A stretch of DNA of 9,639 bases. Source: Lachnospiraceae bacterium (GTDB lineage Bacteria; Bacillota; Clostridia; Lachnospirales; Lachnospiraceae). Each line of letters opens with the position of its first letter. Within the stretch, counting starts at the first letter, position 1. Shown here in pieces: positions 1 to 6,403 of this stretch. The notes under the pieces were generated by a model, which ran no database searches, was not told the DNA's origin, and saw only the letters and a program-made list of their open reading frames with translations. The DNA is taken from assembly GCA_017615375.1 (NCBI GenBank), contig JAGAAH010000052.1, forward strand, positions 1 through 9,639, read 5' to 3'. The position numbers and the translations under genes were made by a program.

Positions 1-902
1 ATCTGATCAACCTTGCCCTTAAGTACGGTTGACATAGCTCCGATGTCCTTGCTTATCTGATAAAGGAATGCTTCACGAACCATAAAAGGCTCATGCTCGC
101 CTGCGTCTGCGCGCTTTCCTACTTCAATCATGTTGTTGGTTCCAAGGTAAGCAACAACTCCGCCGCCGCCTACAATCATCTTCATTGCAGACTTGGTATC
201 AGGATACTTGCCGCTCATAAGAACTCTTACGAGTCCGCCTGAAGGAAGTCCGCCGGCGCGCTCCGGTGCAAAAGCTCCATCTCCGTCAAGTCCGTTGAAT
301 ACGTCAACTACACGACCTTTCTCGTGTGCACCTACAGATACGCCGCCGCCCATATGAACTACGATTAAGTTAAGATCTTCGTACTTCTTGCCGTGCTCCT
401 TGGCATATCTTTTTGCGATTGCTTTCTGGTTAAGTGCATGGAAGATACTTACACGAGGTACATCCGGATGTCCCGAATATCTTGCTACTTCTTCCATCTC
501 GTCTACTACTACAGGGTCTACGATATATGAAGGAATGTTACCCCACTGGCTAGCTAATTCATGAGCAAGAAGTCCGCCTAAGTTACTTGCGTGCTCACCC
601 TGAACTCCTGCCTTAAGGTCTCTTAATAATTCGTCTGTTGTTGCATATGTACCCGATACAATCGGCTTAACAAGTCCACCACGTCCTACAATTGCATCAA
701 GTGATGTAGGATCAACACCTGCGTCTACAAGTGCCTTCTCGATAAGCGCTTTTCTAAAATCAAGCTGATCGATTATTCTTGCGTACTTCTTAATCTCTTC
801 TGTCTCGTGATGAATATTGGTCACGAAAATCTGCTCTTCATCCTGGTAGATACCGATTTTGGTTGATGTAGAACCCGGATTGATAACTAATATCTTGTAC
901 AT
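1..902 (-). CDS. buk: Butyrate kinase, C-terminus cut off by window edge
   Basis: Butyrate kinase catalyses butyryl-phosphate + ADP to butyrate + ATP, the final ATP-yielding step of the Ptb-Buk butyrate route in the cytoplasm. It belongs to the acetate/butyrate kinase branch of the ASKHA fold. I translated it from ATG at 902-900. The N-terminus MYKILVINPGSTSTK carries the family's phosphate-binding NPGSTSTK motif (residues 8-15). Further in are GRGGL (about 73-77), HNLGG-type segment HASNLGG (about 104-110), HMGGG (183-187) and FAPERAGGLP (about 211-220), all typical of butyrate kinases. About 300 residues are visible of a usual 355 or so; the rest lies beyond base 1. The start has an AAGGAAGG ribosome binding site at 911-918, inside the 3' end of ptb, 8 nt from the ATG. 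Only one base separates it from the ptb stop, so translation is probably coupled. Branched-chain acid specificity is possible, but the pairing with ptb favours butyrate. Confidence 0.96.
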   Translation of the reverse strand, partial: MYKILVINPGSTSTKIGIYQDEEQIFVTNIHHETEEIKKYARIIDQLDFRKALIEKALVDAGVDPTSLDAIVGRGGLVKPIVSGTYATTDELLRDLKAGVQGEHASNLGGLLAHELASQWGNIPSYIVDPVVVDEMEEVARYSGHPDVPRVSIFHALNQKAIAKRYAKEHGKKYEDLNLIVVHMGGGVSVGAHEKGRVVDVFNGLDGDGAFAPERAGGLPSGGLVRVLMSGKYPDTKSAMKMIVGGGGVVAYLGTNNMIEVGKRADAGEHEPFMVREAFLYQISKDIGAMSTVLKGKVDQ

Positions 903-903
903 T

Positions 904-1827
904 TTATTTTCCTTCCTTTTTAAGCTTCTCTGCAACCATTGCTGCAAGAACGATTGAATTCATCTTAGTCTCATAGGAATCGGATCTTGATGTAAGTACT
1001 ACAGGAGCTGCCGTACCTACGAGTAATCCGCCGTTTTCGGTATCGGATAAGTGGCCTAAGCACTTATATAATACGTTACCTGTCTCGATTGCAGGAACAA
1101 GAATAATATCTGCATCTCCGGCAATCTTTCTTCCGGTTGTTCCCTTATGCTCTGCAGCTTCATGAGAAATAGCTAAGTCAAATGCTAAAGGTCCGTCAAC
1201 GATACATCCCGTAATCTCGCCTTCTTCGTTCATTCTTGTAAGCTCTGCCGCATCAAGTGTCGGCTGCATCTTAGGGTTAACTACTTCTACTGCTGCAATC
1301 GGTGCTACCTTAGGGCATGTTACTCCGCATGCATGTGCAACAACTACGGCATTCTCCAAAATCTGCTTCTTATCCTCAAGTGTAGGATATGTATTGAATG
1401 CTGCGTCCGTTATGAATAACATTCTATGTAAATCTTCTACTTCAAATACGCCTACATGTGAAAGAAGCTTACCTGTACGTAATCCGTTCTCCTTATCAAG
1501 AACTGCCTTAAGAACGGTCTTGGTATCTACGATACCCTTCATTACCATGTCTGCTTTCTTATCATGAACAAACTTAACTGCTGCTTGCGCTGCTTCTGTG
1601 TTGTCCTCGATGTCTACTATTTCATAATCTGCAAGGTTAATGTCTACTCCCTTTGCTGCTTCTTCAATCTTTGCTTTGGAACCGAAAAGCACTGCATTAA
1701 TGACTCCTGCTTTCTTAGCTCCCGCGATTGCTTCAAGTACCGCAGAATCCTGAGCTACTGCTACAGCAACTACCTTAGTCTCAAGGTTTTTTGCTTCTGC
1801 CCAGATTCTTGAAAACTCCTTCTTCAT
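904..1827 (-). CDS. ptb: Phosphate butyryltransferase
   Basis: Phosphate butyryltransferase converts butyryl-CoA + phosphate to butyryl-phosphate + CoA, feeding butyrate kinase. The 307-residue product matches the usual length of about 300 for this member of the phosphate acetyl/butyryl-transferase (PTA_PTB) family. Visible family segments are VAVAVAQDSAVLEAI near residue 20, the central VMKGIVDTKTVLKAVLD, LSHVGVFEV, DAAFNTYPTLEDK, and the C-terminal ETGNVLYKCLGHL followed by GGLLVGTAAPVVLTSRSD. The start ATG (1827-1825) has an AAAGGG ribosome binding site at 1840-1835, 7 nt away. It lies 25 nt downstream of the large TPR/P-loop gene with no terminator or obvious promoter between. It is therefore probably expressed from the promoter at 4440-4469, although an undetected internal promoter cannot be excluded. 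Immediate adjacency to buk makes the assignment secure. Confidence 0.96.
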   Translation of the reverse strand: MKKEFSRIWAEAKNLETKVVAVAVAQDSAVLEAIAGAKKAGVINAVLFGSKAKIEEAAKGVDINLADYEIVDIEDNTEAAQAAVKFVHDKKADMVMKGIVDTKTVLKAVLDKENGLRTGKLLSHVGVFEVEDLHRMLFITDAAFNTYPTLEDKKQILENAVVVAHACGVTCPKVAPIAAVEVVNPKMQPTLDAAELTRMNEEGEITGCIVDGPLAFDLAISHEAAEHKGTTGRKIAGDADIILVPAIETGNVLYKCLGHLSDTENGGLLVGTAAPVVLTSRSDSYETKMNSIVLAAMVAEKLKKEGK

Positions 1828-1852
1828 GGTTTAACCCTTTCTATACATTATA

Positions 1853-4393
1853 TTATTTATTCTCAAGATCCTTTTCTCGGATGATGATATACCCGTTATC
1901 GTCGCGACGTTTCTTAAAAATTCCGCCTCTGTCGGCTCTTTCCATCGCGTCGTCCATAATCGATTTAACCTCGGTTACGTATGTGGCTCTGTCTACCTTC
2001 TGTATTCCGCTGATTCTGTTATAAAGCGCTAAAATCGCCATCTCGTCGATGTCATATCCACACTCGTATGCATAGCTTCTCGCGAAATGCACAAGCTCAT
2101 CGGATGTAAATACCGGAATTGACACTCTGGTCTTAAACTTATTGGCAAGAAGCGGTGCCTCATTAACAATCTTGGTTATTCCCGCTCTTGTGTCTTCCAT
2201 AATGATTATGGTTCCGTCCGTCGGACCTTCCATTGCGATTGTAAGACCTTCTATCGTCTCTCTCGACATCGAGCCTGCTTTCTCTATTATGAGGAAACCG
2301 CCGTGAATCTTGGCAAATAAATCTACGATGCTTGTCTTATTAAGTGCATCTGCGTTAATCTTGCCGACTTTCTTCTGACCGGCTACGACATTCTCATTCT
2401 TAAGCGCTTTTATCAAATCAAGCGCGAGCATTGTCTTACCCGAGCCACGGCCTCCTTCAATAATTATATTGCCTGTAACGGATGTGTCAAGGTCTTTCTT
2501 ATGAATTACGGCATCCATTGCCTGACAAATCTGCTTTTCCATTCCGTCAACCTTGGCAAAATATGAGAATATGTTCTTCTGCTCCTGATTAAGATGCGTA
2601 ATTGCGTCTCTTTCAAGGCCTAATTCTTTTCTGATATCTTCTTCTATATCTTCAGGAAGCGTAATTTCCTTCGTCTTTTCAAGGGCAACCTTCTTATCTT
2701 CTTCTTTCTTGAGTCTTGCCTCTTCGAGTGCGCTTACAGGCTCTTCTTTATCGGTCATATCGTTCGTGTAAATTCTCGTCTCGCCATTTAATTTCTGTGT
2801 ATTTGCAAGCTCCTGCTCTTCCATGCCAATATCCTCCGTCTCTTCTTCGGCTGTCGCGTCTTCGATATCTTCGCTGTATTCCGGTGATTCTTCGGTAGGA
2901 GCTTCCTGTATCGGTTCGTTATCGATAGGCTCTTCCGCTATAAGGTCTTCTTGTGCCGGTTCTTCTTCTACAGCTTCCTCATTGTTATATGCTTCTTCAG
3001 GTTCCTTCGTAACATCAGGAATCTTCTTGGTCATAACGCCTTCAAGTAAAGCGTCAAGGTGCTTCTCGGACACTTCTATAAATCCGTGGCGTGTCTCTTC
3101 TTCCGGCTCTTCGAGTTCGACTTCGATTCCGTCGTCGTCCGCACTTTCAGCCTTTCTTTCATACTCTTCTTCCATAAGTTCGCGCGGAGTCTTGCCTTCC
3201 GAAAGCTTCTGAGTCATATCGTTAAGGCGATCCATTATTCCTTCTGCTTCCTGCAAAGCCCTTGCCTTAGCCGACTCAAGCCTCTTAGCCTCTGCAACTT
3301 CCATACTTCTCTTGGCTGCCTGCTTGGTACGCTCCCACTCGTCAAGAACATCCTGAATGCTCATCTGTCCTGTAATCTGACGCTCTGCTTCAGGCTTATT
3401 CTCCCATGAAAGCGAAAGCTGTCCGCCGTGTTCTTCTTCAAACATCTCCTGGAAATCAACCTTCAAGGAGCCGTCTATCTCTTCATCAGTCTCTATATGG
3501 CCGTACTTCTCCTCGTTCATCGCATCAAGCTCTTCCTGCGGCATATTGAGGTACGGAATCGTATTAACAAGCTCTTTAATCTTTTCTTTTGCGTCATTAA
3601 CTTCATCCTTGGCTGTTGCTTCAAGGATTTTCTGCATGTTGTTGGCAATTTCCTGCTGGAGATTGATGGTATTATAAGCTTCGGGATTATAAGTAACCTC
3701 CGGTATCTCGCGCTTTTCCGTAATGATGTCCCCACTTCTTAATACTTCTCCCGGGTATACTTCCGTTACGCCGCGCTCTTTTGCGCGAATCTTTCTATAC
3801 TTCTTCTCCTGGTCGGGTGTAAGCGGCTGAAACTCCATCTTTAATTCAAGCGCTTTTTCAACATATTTGCCTTCACCATACCAAAGTACTATCTCGTCGC
3901 AAAGGTCAGAACACTTGCTTGTCATTCCTGCCTTATAGTAAAGCGATGCAAGTTCATAAGACCAGCGCTCGGAGCTTTCGCGCTCTTTATACTCTTCAAG
4001 GACGCTGATCATCTCGGAGATGGATGCGCCCTTTGCCTTCAAAATCTGGTATTTTAATATATATCTTAAGTTATCTGTCGGAGCGATATTGACGAATTCG
4101 TTGTAATATTCTTCTGCCTCTTCAGGGTTGCCTGCTTTAACCGCAACGATTGCAAGACGGTAGAGAATGGTTCTTCCTATAGGGGAGCGCTCATACGCAC
4201 AAAGAAGAGCGTCTTTACTTTCCTCGTAACGCTCTGCTTTCTCATATACTTCTCCTATAAGACAAAGCATTGAAACCGTCTTCTCTTTACGGTAATTAAT
4301 GCTGTCTGCAATAAGACATGCGTCCTCCACCCTGCCTTCTTCGAGAGCGGTGCGCATTTCGTTCATTTTTAATTTATGTTCGTAACGATCCAT
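1853..4393 (-). CDS. TPR-like repeat protein with C-terminal P-loop (AAA-like) ATPase domain, function unknown
   Basis: No characterised gene is recognised. Numbering is for the 846-residue form starting at 4393. Residues about 5-190 form amphipathic helical pairs resembling tetratricopeptide repeats (for example around AERYEESKDALLCAYE and GNPEEAEEYYNEF), usually a protein-docking surface. A charged helical middle follows. Then a Glu-rich low-complexity linker (about 415-530) has repeated EEP/EEE-type runs. The C-terminal domain has Walker A GGRGSGKT (647-654), a Walker B-like strand GGFLIIEKA (698-706) and a sensor-1-like strand GTIIIMEDT (727-735). A segment NEAPLLANKFKTRVSIPVFT (744-763) recalls the NPGLxSRF box of CbxX/SpoVK-type AAA+ proteins, but with lysine where arginine is expected. 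No signal peptide or membrane segment is evident, so it is probably cytoplasmic. An ATG 16 codons upstream (4441) lies inside the promoter's -10 box and has no ribosome binding site. The ATG at 4393 has a strong one. The gene heads an apparent operon with ptb and buk. Scaffold, regulator or remodelling roles are all open. Confidence 0.85.
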   Translation of the reverse strand: MDRYEHKLKMNEMRTALEEGRVEDACLIADSINYRKEKTVSMLCLIGEVYEKAERYEESKDALLCAYERSPIGRTILYRLAIVAVKAGNPEEAEEYYNEFVNIAPTDNLRYILKYQILKAKGASISEMISVLEEYKERESSERWSYELASLYYKAGMTSKCSDLCDEIVLWYGEGKYVEKALELKMEFQPLTPDQEKKYRKIRAKERGVTEVYPGEVLRSGDIITEKREIPEVTYNPEAYNTINLQQEIANNMQKILEATAKDEVNDAKEKIKELVNTIPYLNMPQEELDAMNEEKYGHIETDEEIDGSLKVDFQEMFEEEHGGQLSLSWENKPEAERQITGQMSIQDVLDEWERTKQAAKRSMEVAEAKRLESAKARALQEAEGIMDRLNDMTQKLSEGKTPRELMEEEYERKAESADDDGIEVELEEPEEETRHGFIEVSEKHLDALLEGVMTKKIPDVTKEPEEAYNNEEAVEEEPAQEDLIAEEPIDNEPIQEAPTEESPEYSEDIEDATAEEETEDIGMEEQELANTQKLNGETRIYTNDMTDKEEPVSALEEARLKKEEDKKVALEKTKEITLPEDIEEDIRKELGLERDAITHLNQEQKNIFSYFAKVDGMEKQICQAMDAVIHKKDLDTSVTGNIIIEGGRGSGKTMLALDLIKALKNENVVAGQKKVGKINADALNKTSIVDLFAKIHGGFLIIEKAGSMSRETIEGLTIAMEGPTDGTIIIMEDTRAGITKIVNEAPLLANKFKTRVSIPVFTSDELVHFARSYAYECGYDIDEMAILALYNRISGIQKVDRATYVTEVKSIMDDAMERADRGGIFKKRRDDNGYIIIREKDLENK

Positions 4394-4400
4394 TGCTATT

Positions 4401-4406
4401 TCCTCC
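4401..4406 (-). promoter_or_regulatory. Ribosome binding site fixing the start of the TPR/P-loop gene
   Basis: On the minus strand this reads GGAGGA, seven bases upstream of the ATG at 4393-4391. It is the only strong Shine-Dalgarno near the 5' end of the frame. The upstream ATG at 4441 has none, so translation should begin at 4393. Confidence 0.88.
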
Positions 4407-4439
4407 GACGGGCATACTACGACCACTTTAATTTTCTCC

Positions 4440-4469
4440 ATTATACCACATTTTGTGGTTTCAAGTCAA
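4440..4469 (-). promoter_or_regulatory. Strong sigma-A-type promoter for the TPR/P-loop-ptb-buk operon
   Basis: Reading the minus strand, TTGACT (4469-4464, five of six consensus bases) is followed after 18 bp by a perfect TATAAT (4445-4440). The region just upstream is AT-rich. Transcription should start near 4433, giving a leader of about 40 nt that contains the GGAGGA site. No equally good promoter lies before ptb or buk, so this one probably drives all three genes. The spacer contains an inverted repeat that could bind a regulator. Confidence 0.8.
4445..4459. promoter_or_regulatory. Operator-like inverted repeat inside the promoter spacer
   Basis: ACCACA-TTT-TGTGGT is a perfect 6-bp inverted repeat with a 3-bp centre. 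It lies between the -35 and -10 boxes and touches the first base of the -10. A dimeric regulator bound here would block or remodel polymerase binding, so it is a candidate operator. Six-bp arms can occur by chance, and no regulator gene is visible in the window. The symmetry and position are seen; the function is inferred. Confidence 0.5.
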
Positions 4470-4491
4470 AGAAAACAACAAATCTTGTGAA

Positions 4492-4539
4492 AAGGGACGG
4501 TACCTTTTCTACAAAATTGTGTGAAAAGGACCGTCCCTT
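4492..4539 (-). terminator. Palindromic repeat, copy A; likely terminator of the protease gene
   Basis: The arms at 4492-4509 and 4523-4539 pair over 17 bp with one bulged base (4502), around a 13-nt loop. On the minus strand the hairpin begins 7 nt after the protease stop codon and is followed by TTTTCACAAGATTTG. This is a broken T tract, so termination is likely but not as clean as at 8478-8511. The arm sequence belongs to the GGGACGGTCCTTTTCACA family found again at 6288-6399, so this is a dispersed repeat as well as a possible terminator. Confidence 0.7.
4495..4538. repeat. 44-bp direct repeat, left copy
   Basis: Aligned base by base, 4495-4538 and 6356-6399 are the same in the same orientation except at one position (A at 4511, G at 6372). 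The pair brackets the cysteine protease gene, with starts 1861 bp apart. It spans the loop and most of both arms of the copy A hairpin. Confidence 0.9.
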
Positions 4540-4546
4540 GGTGATT

Positions 4547-6169
4547 TTATAATCTAGGTTTCTTTTTTACTACTATGAGTACTGCAATCATTGCGACTAC
4601 GGCTATTATAACGCAGGTTCCCTGTAAACCTATGTATTTTCCGAACCAATCTCGGAATAATTCGCCGGAATCCGACGCTCTGTTTACCGTAAGCACTTTT
4701 ATACATGCCGAACTGCTGCCTTGGCCCGAATCCCACGCTCCATAATTTTCTTCATCTTCATCATACCAACGATAAACAACTCCGTTTGGCTTATTTTCTA
4801 ACGAAGTATCATACCACTTACCGTCGCCTCTATATCCACCAAGCTTTAAATAAGTTTCTCCGGGTCTTCCGCTTGCAACGTTTTTATAATTATAGCCGAT
4901 ACACTCCACATCTACACAATACGCAATTCTACTGTCAAACGATACGATTACATGATAATCTTCGCCTTTTTTAATATCTACCGGCTTTTCAAATTCGATT
5001 GTCTGATAATCCGTATAACGAAGCGCGTATTTTTGCGTATAAAGCGGTTCGCTCTTTTCCTCTGATTTCCCGTCAAATTTGCCTTTATATACATTAACGG
5101 TAGCAGTAGTTAGCGAATACTCTATTTGTGGGTCATAATATCCGTAATCCTTTTCCTGATCGTAATATGGCTTTATTCTTACTCCGGTTATGGACTCCCT
5201 TTCTTCTGCGGTAAAATTGATTGCAACCGCAGCTACATTTTCATGAGCTCCGGATCCTATTCCGCCATCATATTGATATATTCTGTCATAATTACGCTCG
5301 GTTCTGACGCTTATAGCAAACGCCGGTTCTTCATGCGTAAAAGCGGCATCATAATATGACAGATATCCGTATCCTTCCTCGCCCCACTCGGTTCCCCAGC
5401 TATTCTTAATTATCCAGGCGCCATCAGCTTTCGGCTTTATTACAAAATTATCTTTACTGTAATTATCGTCCCATCCAACAATAACAACCGAGTGATCGAT
5501 CCCTGCATACCATTCGCTATTCTCTTTAAACTCCGGTAAATACATGGAGGTTGTTTCACTGTTAAAGTACGATTCGTTCTTCCAGCTTGCTGCATTTACA
5601 TATATATTAACCGCACCGTGTTCCATAACAAGGTTTTTAATGCCTTCACTGTTTGCCTTTTGCACCGCATAGTAGGAATCCACATATATATCTCCGTCAA
5701 TTGAAATTCCTGCTGCACCAAGTTCCTTTTCCATATTTTCGTATGGAAACTTGTCTTCCGTCATTATCGCATAGCCTTTTACAAGCTGGGAACTGTATGA
5801 ACCTGTTGCATTGGCAAAATCATACCATTTAGTTTCCGAATCAAGAGGAACCGGCCCTTCTCCATGTATCGGAGTGTCCTTCGGTGCTAAGGTATGTCCG
5901 ATTAAATAACCGATCTGATATTCGGAAAGATCATATTCGCCAATCCCCTTTACTAAAGCATTACTTTCCATCGCAGCTGTAATCGCAAATGCCCAGCACA
6001 TTCCGTATGGTCTTTGATTTTTAACCGGCGTAACAAGCCCTAATTCCCTTAAATCATATTTTTCCGGAAACTCTTTCTTGCCACTATCATCTGCTTTTAC
6101 TCCCAAGCTCCACATTGTCGATATCACAACTACCGTAAGACATAAAATTGCCAATAAACGCTTCTTCAT
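4547..6169 (-). CDS. Secreted, membrane-anchored papain-like (C1A) cysteine protease
   Basis: The 540-residue product (numbered from the ATG at 6169) is predicted to be an active cell-surface cysteine endopeptidase of MEROPS family C1. The N-terminus MKKRLLAILCLTVVVISTMW is a Sec signal peptide, probably cleaved after the VKA near residue 26. The papain catalytic set is complete: Gln52 in PVKNQRPYG, Cys58 in GMCWAFA, His226 in GIDHSVVIVGW and Asn256 in IIKNSWGTEWGEEGYGYLSY. There is no long inhibitory propeptide; the catalytic domain begins soon after the signal. Residues about 290-495 form a beta-rich domain resembling the lectin-like/adhesion module often fused to clostridial C1A proteases. 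A hydrophobic helix near 515-534 ends in KKKPRL, a C-terminal membrane anchor with positive cytoplasmic tail. A start 8 codons upstream (6193) is rejected because GGAGGG lies just before 6169. The gene looks AT-richer than its neighbours by eye, stands alone, and is flanked by repeats. Substrates are unknown; peptide nutrition or host/competitor protein cleavage is plausible. Confidence 0.9.
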   Translation of the reverse strand: MKKRLLAILCLTVVVISTMWSLGVKADDSGKKEFPEKYDLRELGLVTPVKNQRPYGMCWAFAITAAMESNALVKGIGEYDLSEYQIGYLIGHTLAPKDTPIHGEGPVPLDSETKWYDFANATGSYSSQLVKGYAIMTEDKFPYENMEKELGAAGISIDGDIYVDSYYAVQKANSEGIKNLVMEHGAVNIYVNAASWKNESYFNSETTSMYLPEFKENSEWYAGIDHSVVIVGWDDNYSKDNFVIKPKADGAWIIKNSWGTEWGEEGYGYLSYYDAAFTHEEPAFAISVRTERNYDRIYQYDGGIGSGAHENVAAVAINFTAEERESITGVRIKPYYDQEKDYGYYDPQIEYSLTTATVNVYKGKFDGKSEEKSEPLYTQKYALRYTDYQTIEFEKPVDIKKGEDYHVIVSFDSRIAYCVDVECIGYNYKNVASGRPGETYLKLGGYRGDGKWYDTSLENKPNGVVYRWYDEDEENYGAWDSGQGSSSACIKVLTVNRASDSGELFRDWFGKYIGLQGTCVIIAVVAMIAVLIVVKKKPRL

Positions 6170-6172
6170 ATA

Positions 6173-6178
6173 CCCTCC
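6173..6178 (-). promoter_or_regulatory. Ribosome binding site deciding the protease start
   Basis: The minus strand reads GGAGGG, then TAT, then ATG (6169-6167). The 3-4 nt spacing is shorter than usual, but no other Shine-Dalgarno precedes the frame, and this start places a clean KKR-plus-hydrophobic signal peptide at the N-terminus. Confidence 0.75.
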
Positions 6179-6200
6179 AAAATCATCGGTCAAATTATTT

Positions 6201-6217
6201 GCCTATTTCCAATAGGC
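6201..6217. promoter_or_regulatory. Perfect inverted repeat in the protease leader
   Basis: GCCTATT-TCC-AATAGGC has two perfect 7-bp arms and a 3-base centre. It lies just downstream of the putative -10 box (6225-6230), close to the expected transcription start. It could be an operator at about +5 to +20 or a small hairpin at the 5' end of the mRNA that stabilises the transcript. The symmetry is seen; either function is inferred. Confidence 0.5.
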
Positions 6218-6224
6218 TATGTCT

Positions 6225-6230
6225 ATTATA
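6225..6230 (-). promoter_or_regulatory. Putative -10 box of the protease gene
   Basis: The minus strand has a perfect TATAAT about 56 nt upstream of the start codon. It is directly preceded by the self-complementary AGAATATTCT (6231-6240). No good -35 box sits 16-18 bp upstream (TGCTCA or ATGCTC at best), so the promoter may need an activator or a different sigma factor. The upstream region also holds the palindrome TTTGCAAA (6253-6260). Confidence 0.5.
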
Positions 6231-6354
6231 AGAATATTCTAATGTCTGAGCATTTGCAAACAAACATTTTGTAAATATCCTATTAACAGGGACGGTCCTT
6301 TTCACACATTTCTTACATAAAGGGGACAGACCTTTTCACAATTAAAATGTAAAA

Positions 6355-6399
6355 AGGACGGTACCTTTTCTGCAAAATTGTGTGAAAAGGACCGTCCCT
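6355..6399 (-). terminator. Hairpin within copy B; likely terminator of the AI-2E gene
   Basis: The arms at 6355-6370 and 6384-6399 pair with one bulged base (6363), around a 13-nt loop. On the minus strand the hairpin begins 4 nt after the AI-2E stop codon and runs into TTTTTACATTTTAAT, a reasonable though interrupted U tract. It probably separates the AI-2E gene from the protease. Confidence 0.7.
6356..6399. repeat. 44-bp direct repeat, right copy
   Basis: This is the partner of 4495-4538: same orientation, with one mismatch (G at 6372 for A at 4511). It lies within the larger copy B element and directly follows the AI-2E gene. Confidence 0.9.
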
Positions 6400-6403
6400 A
6401 ATT

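Larger units (their letters stand above)
6288..6399. repeat. 112-bp MITE-like palindromic element with perfect 20-bp terminal inverted repeats (copy B)
   Basis: The ends 6288-6307 and 6380-6399 are exact reverse complements over 20 bp (AGGGACGGTCCTTTTCACAC). Inside is a degenerate same-direction unit at 6322-6340 (GGGGACAGACCTTTTCACA) and another arm at 6355-6370. The element thus holds four half-units of one motif, three in one orientation and one inverted. It has no coding capacity and fills most of the gap between the AI-2E gene and the protease promoter. No clear target-site duplication is visible. The motif recalls GGGACGGTTCTTTTGTC-like repeats I associate with clostridial genomes, and with REP-type elements mobilised by IS200-like Y1 transposases. 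That link is from memory, not shown here. Confidence 0.8.

Noticed and set aside
1828..1852. Separate promoter or terminator between the TPR/P-loop gene and ptb
   Set aside because: The 25-nt gap holds only the AAAGGG ribosome binding site and AT-rich sequence. No hairpin or convincing -35/-10 pair is visible.
2823..3212. Plus-strand Ser-rich open frame of 129 codons
   Set aside because: It is antisense to the Glu-rich linker of the TPR/P-loop gene. Runs of GAA/GAG on one strand give stop-poor TTC/CTC/TCT runs on the other, and it has no ribosome binding site or family-like sequence.
6170..6193. Eight-residue N-terminal extension of the protease (start at 6193)
   Set aside because: It would place acidic residues (MTDDFGGY) before the signal peptide and has no ribosome binding site. 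GGAGGG immediately precedes the ATG at 6169.
6288..6399. CRISPR-like array because of repeated 19-20 bp units
   Set aside because: The units are in mixed orientation, differ in sequence and spacing, and are too few. The structure is that of an inverted-repeat element, with no cas genes nearby.
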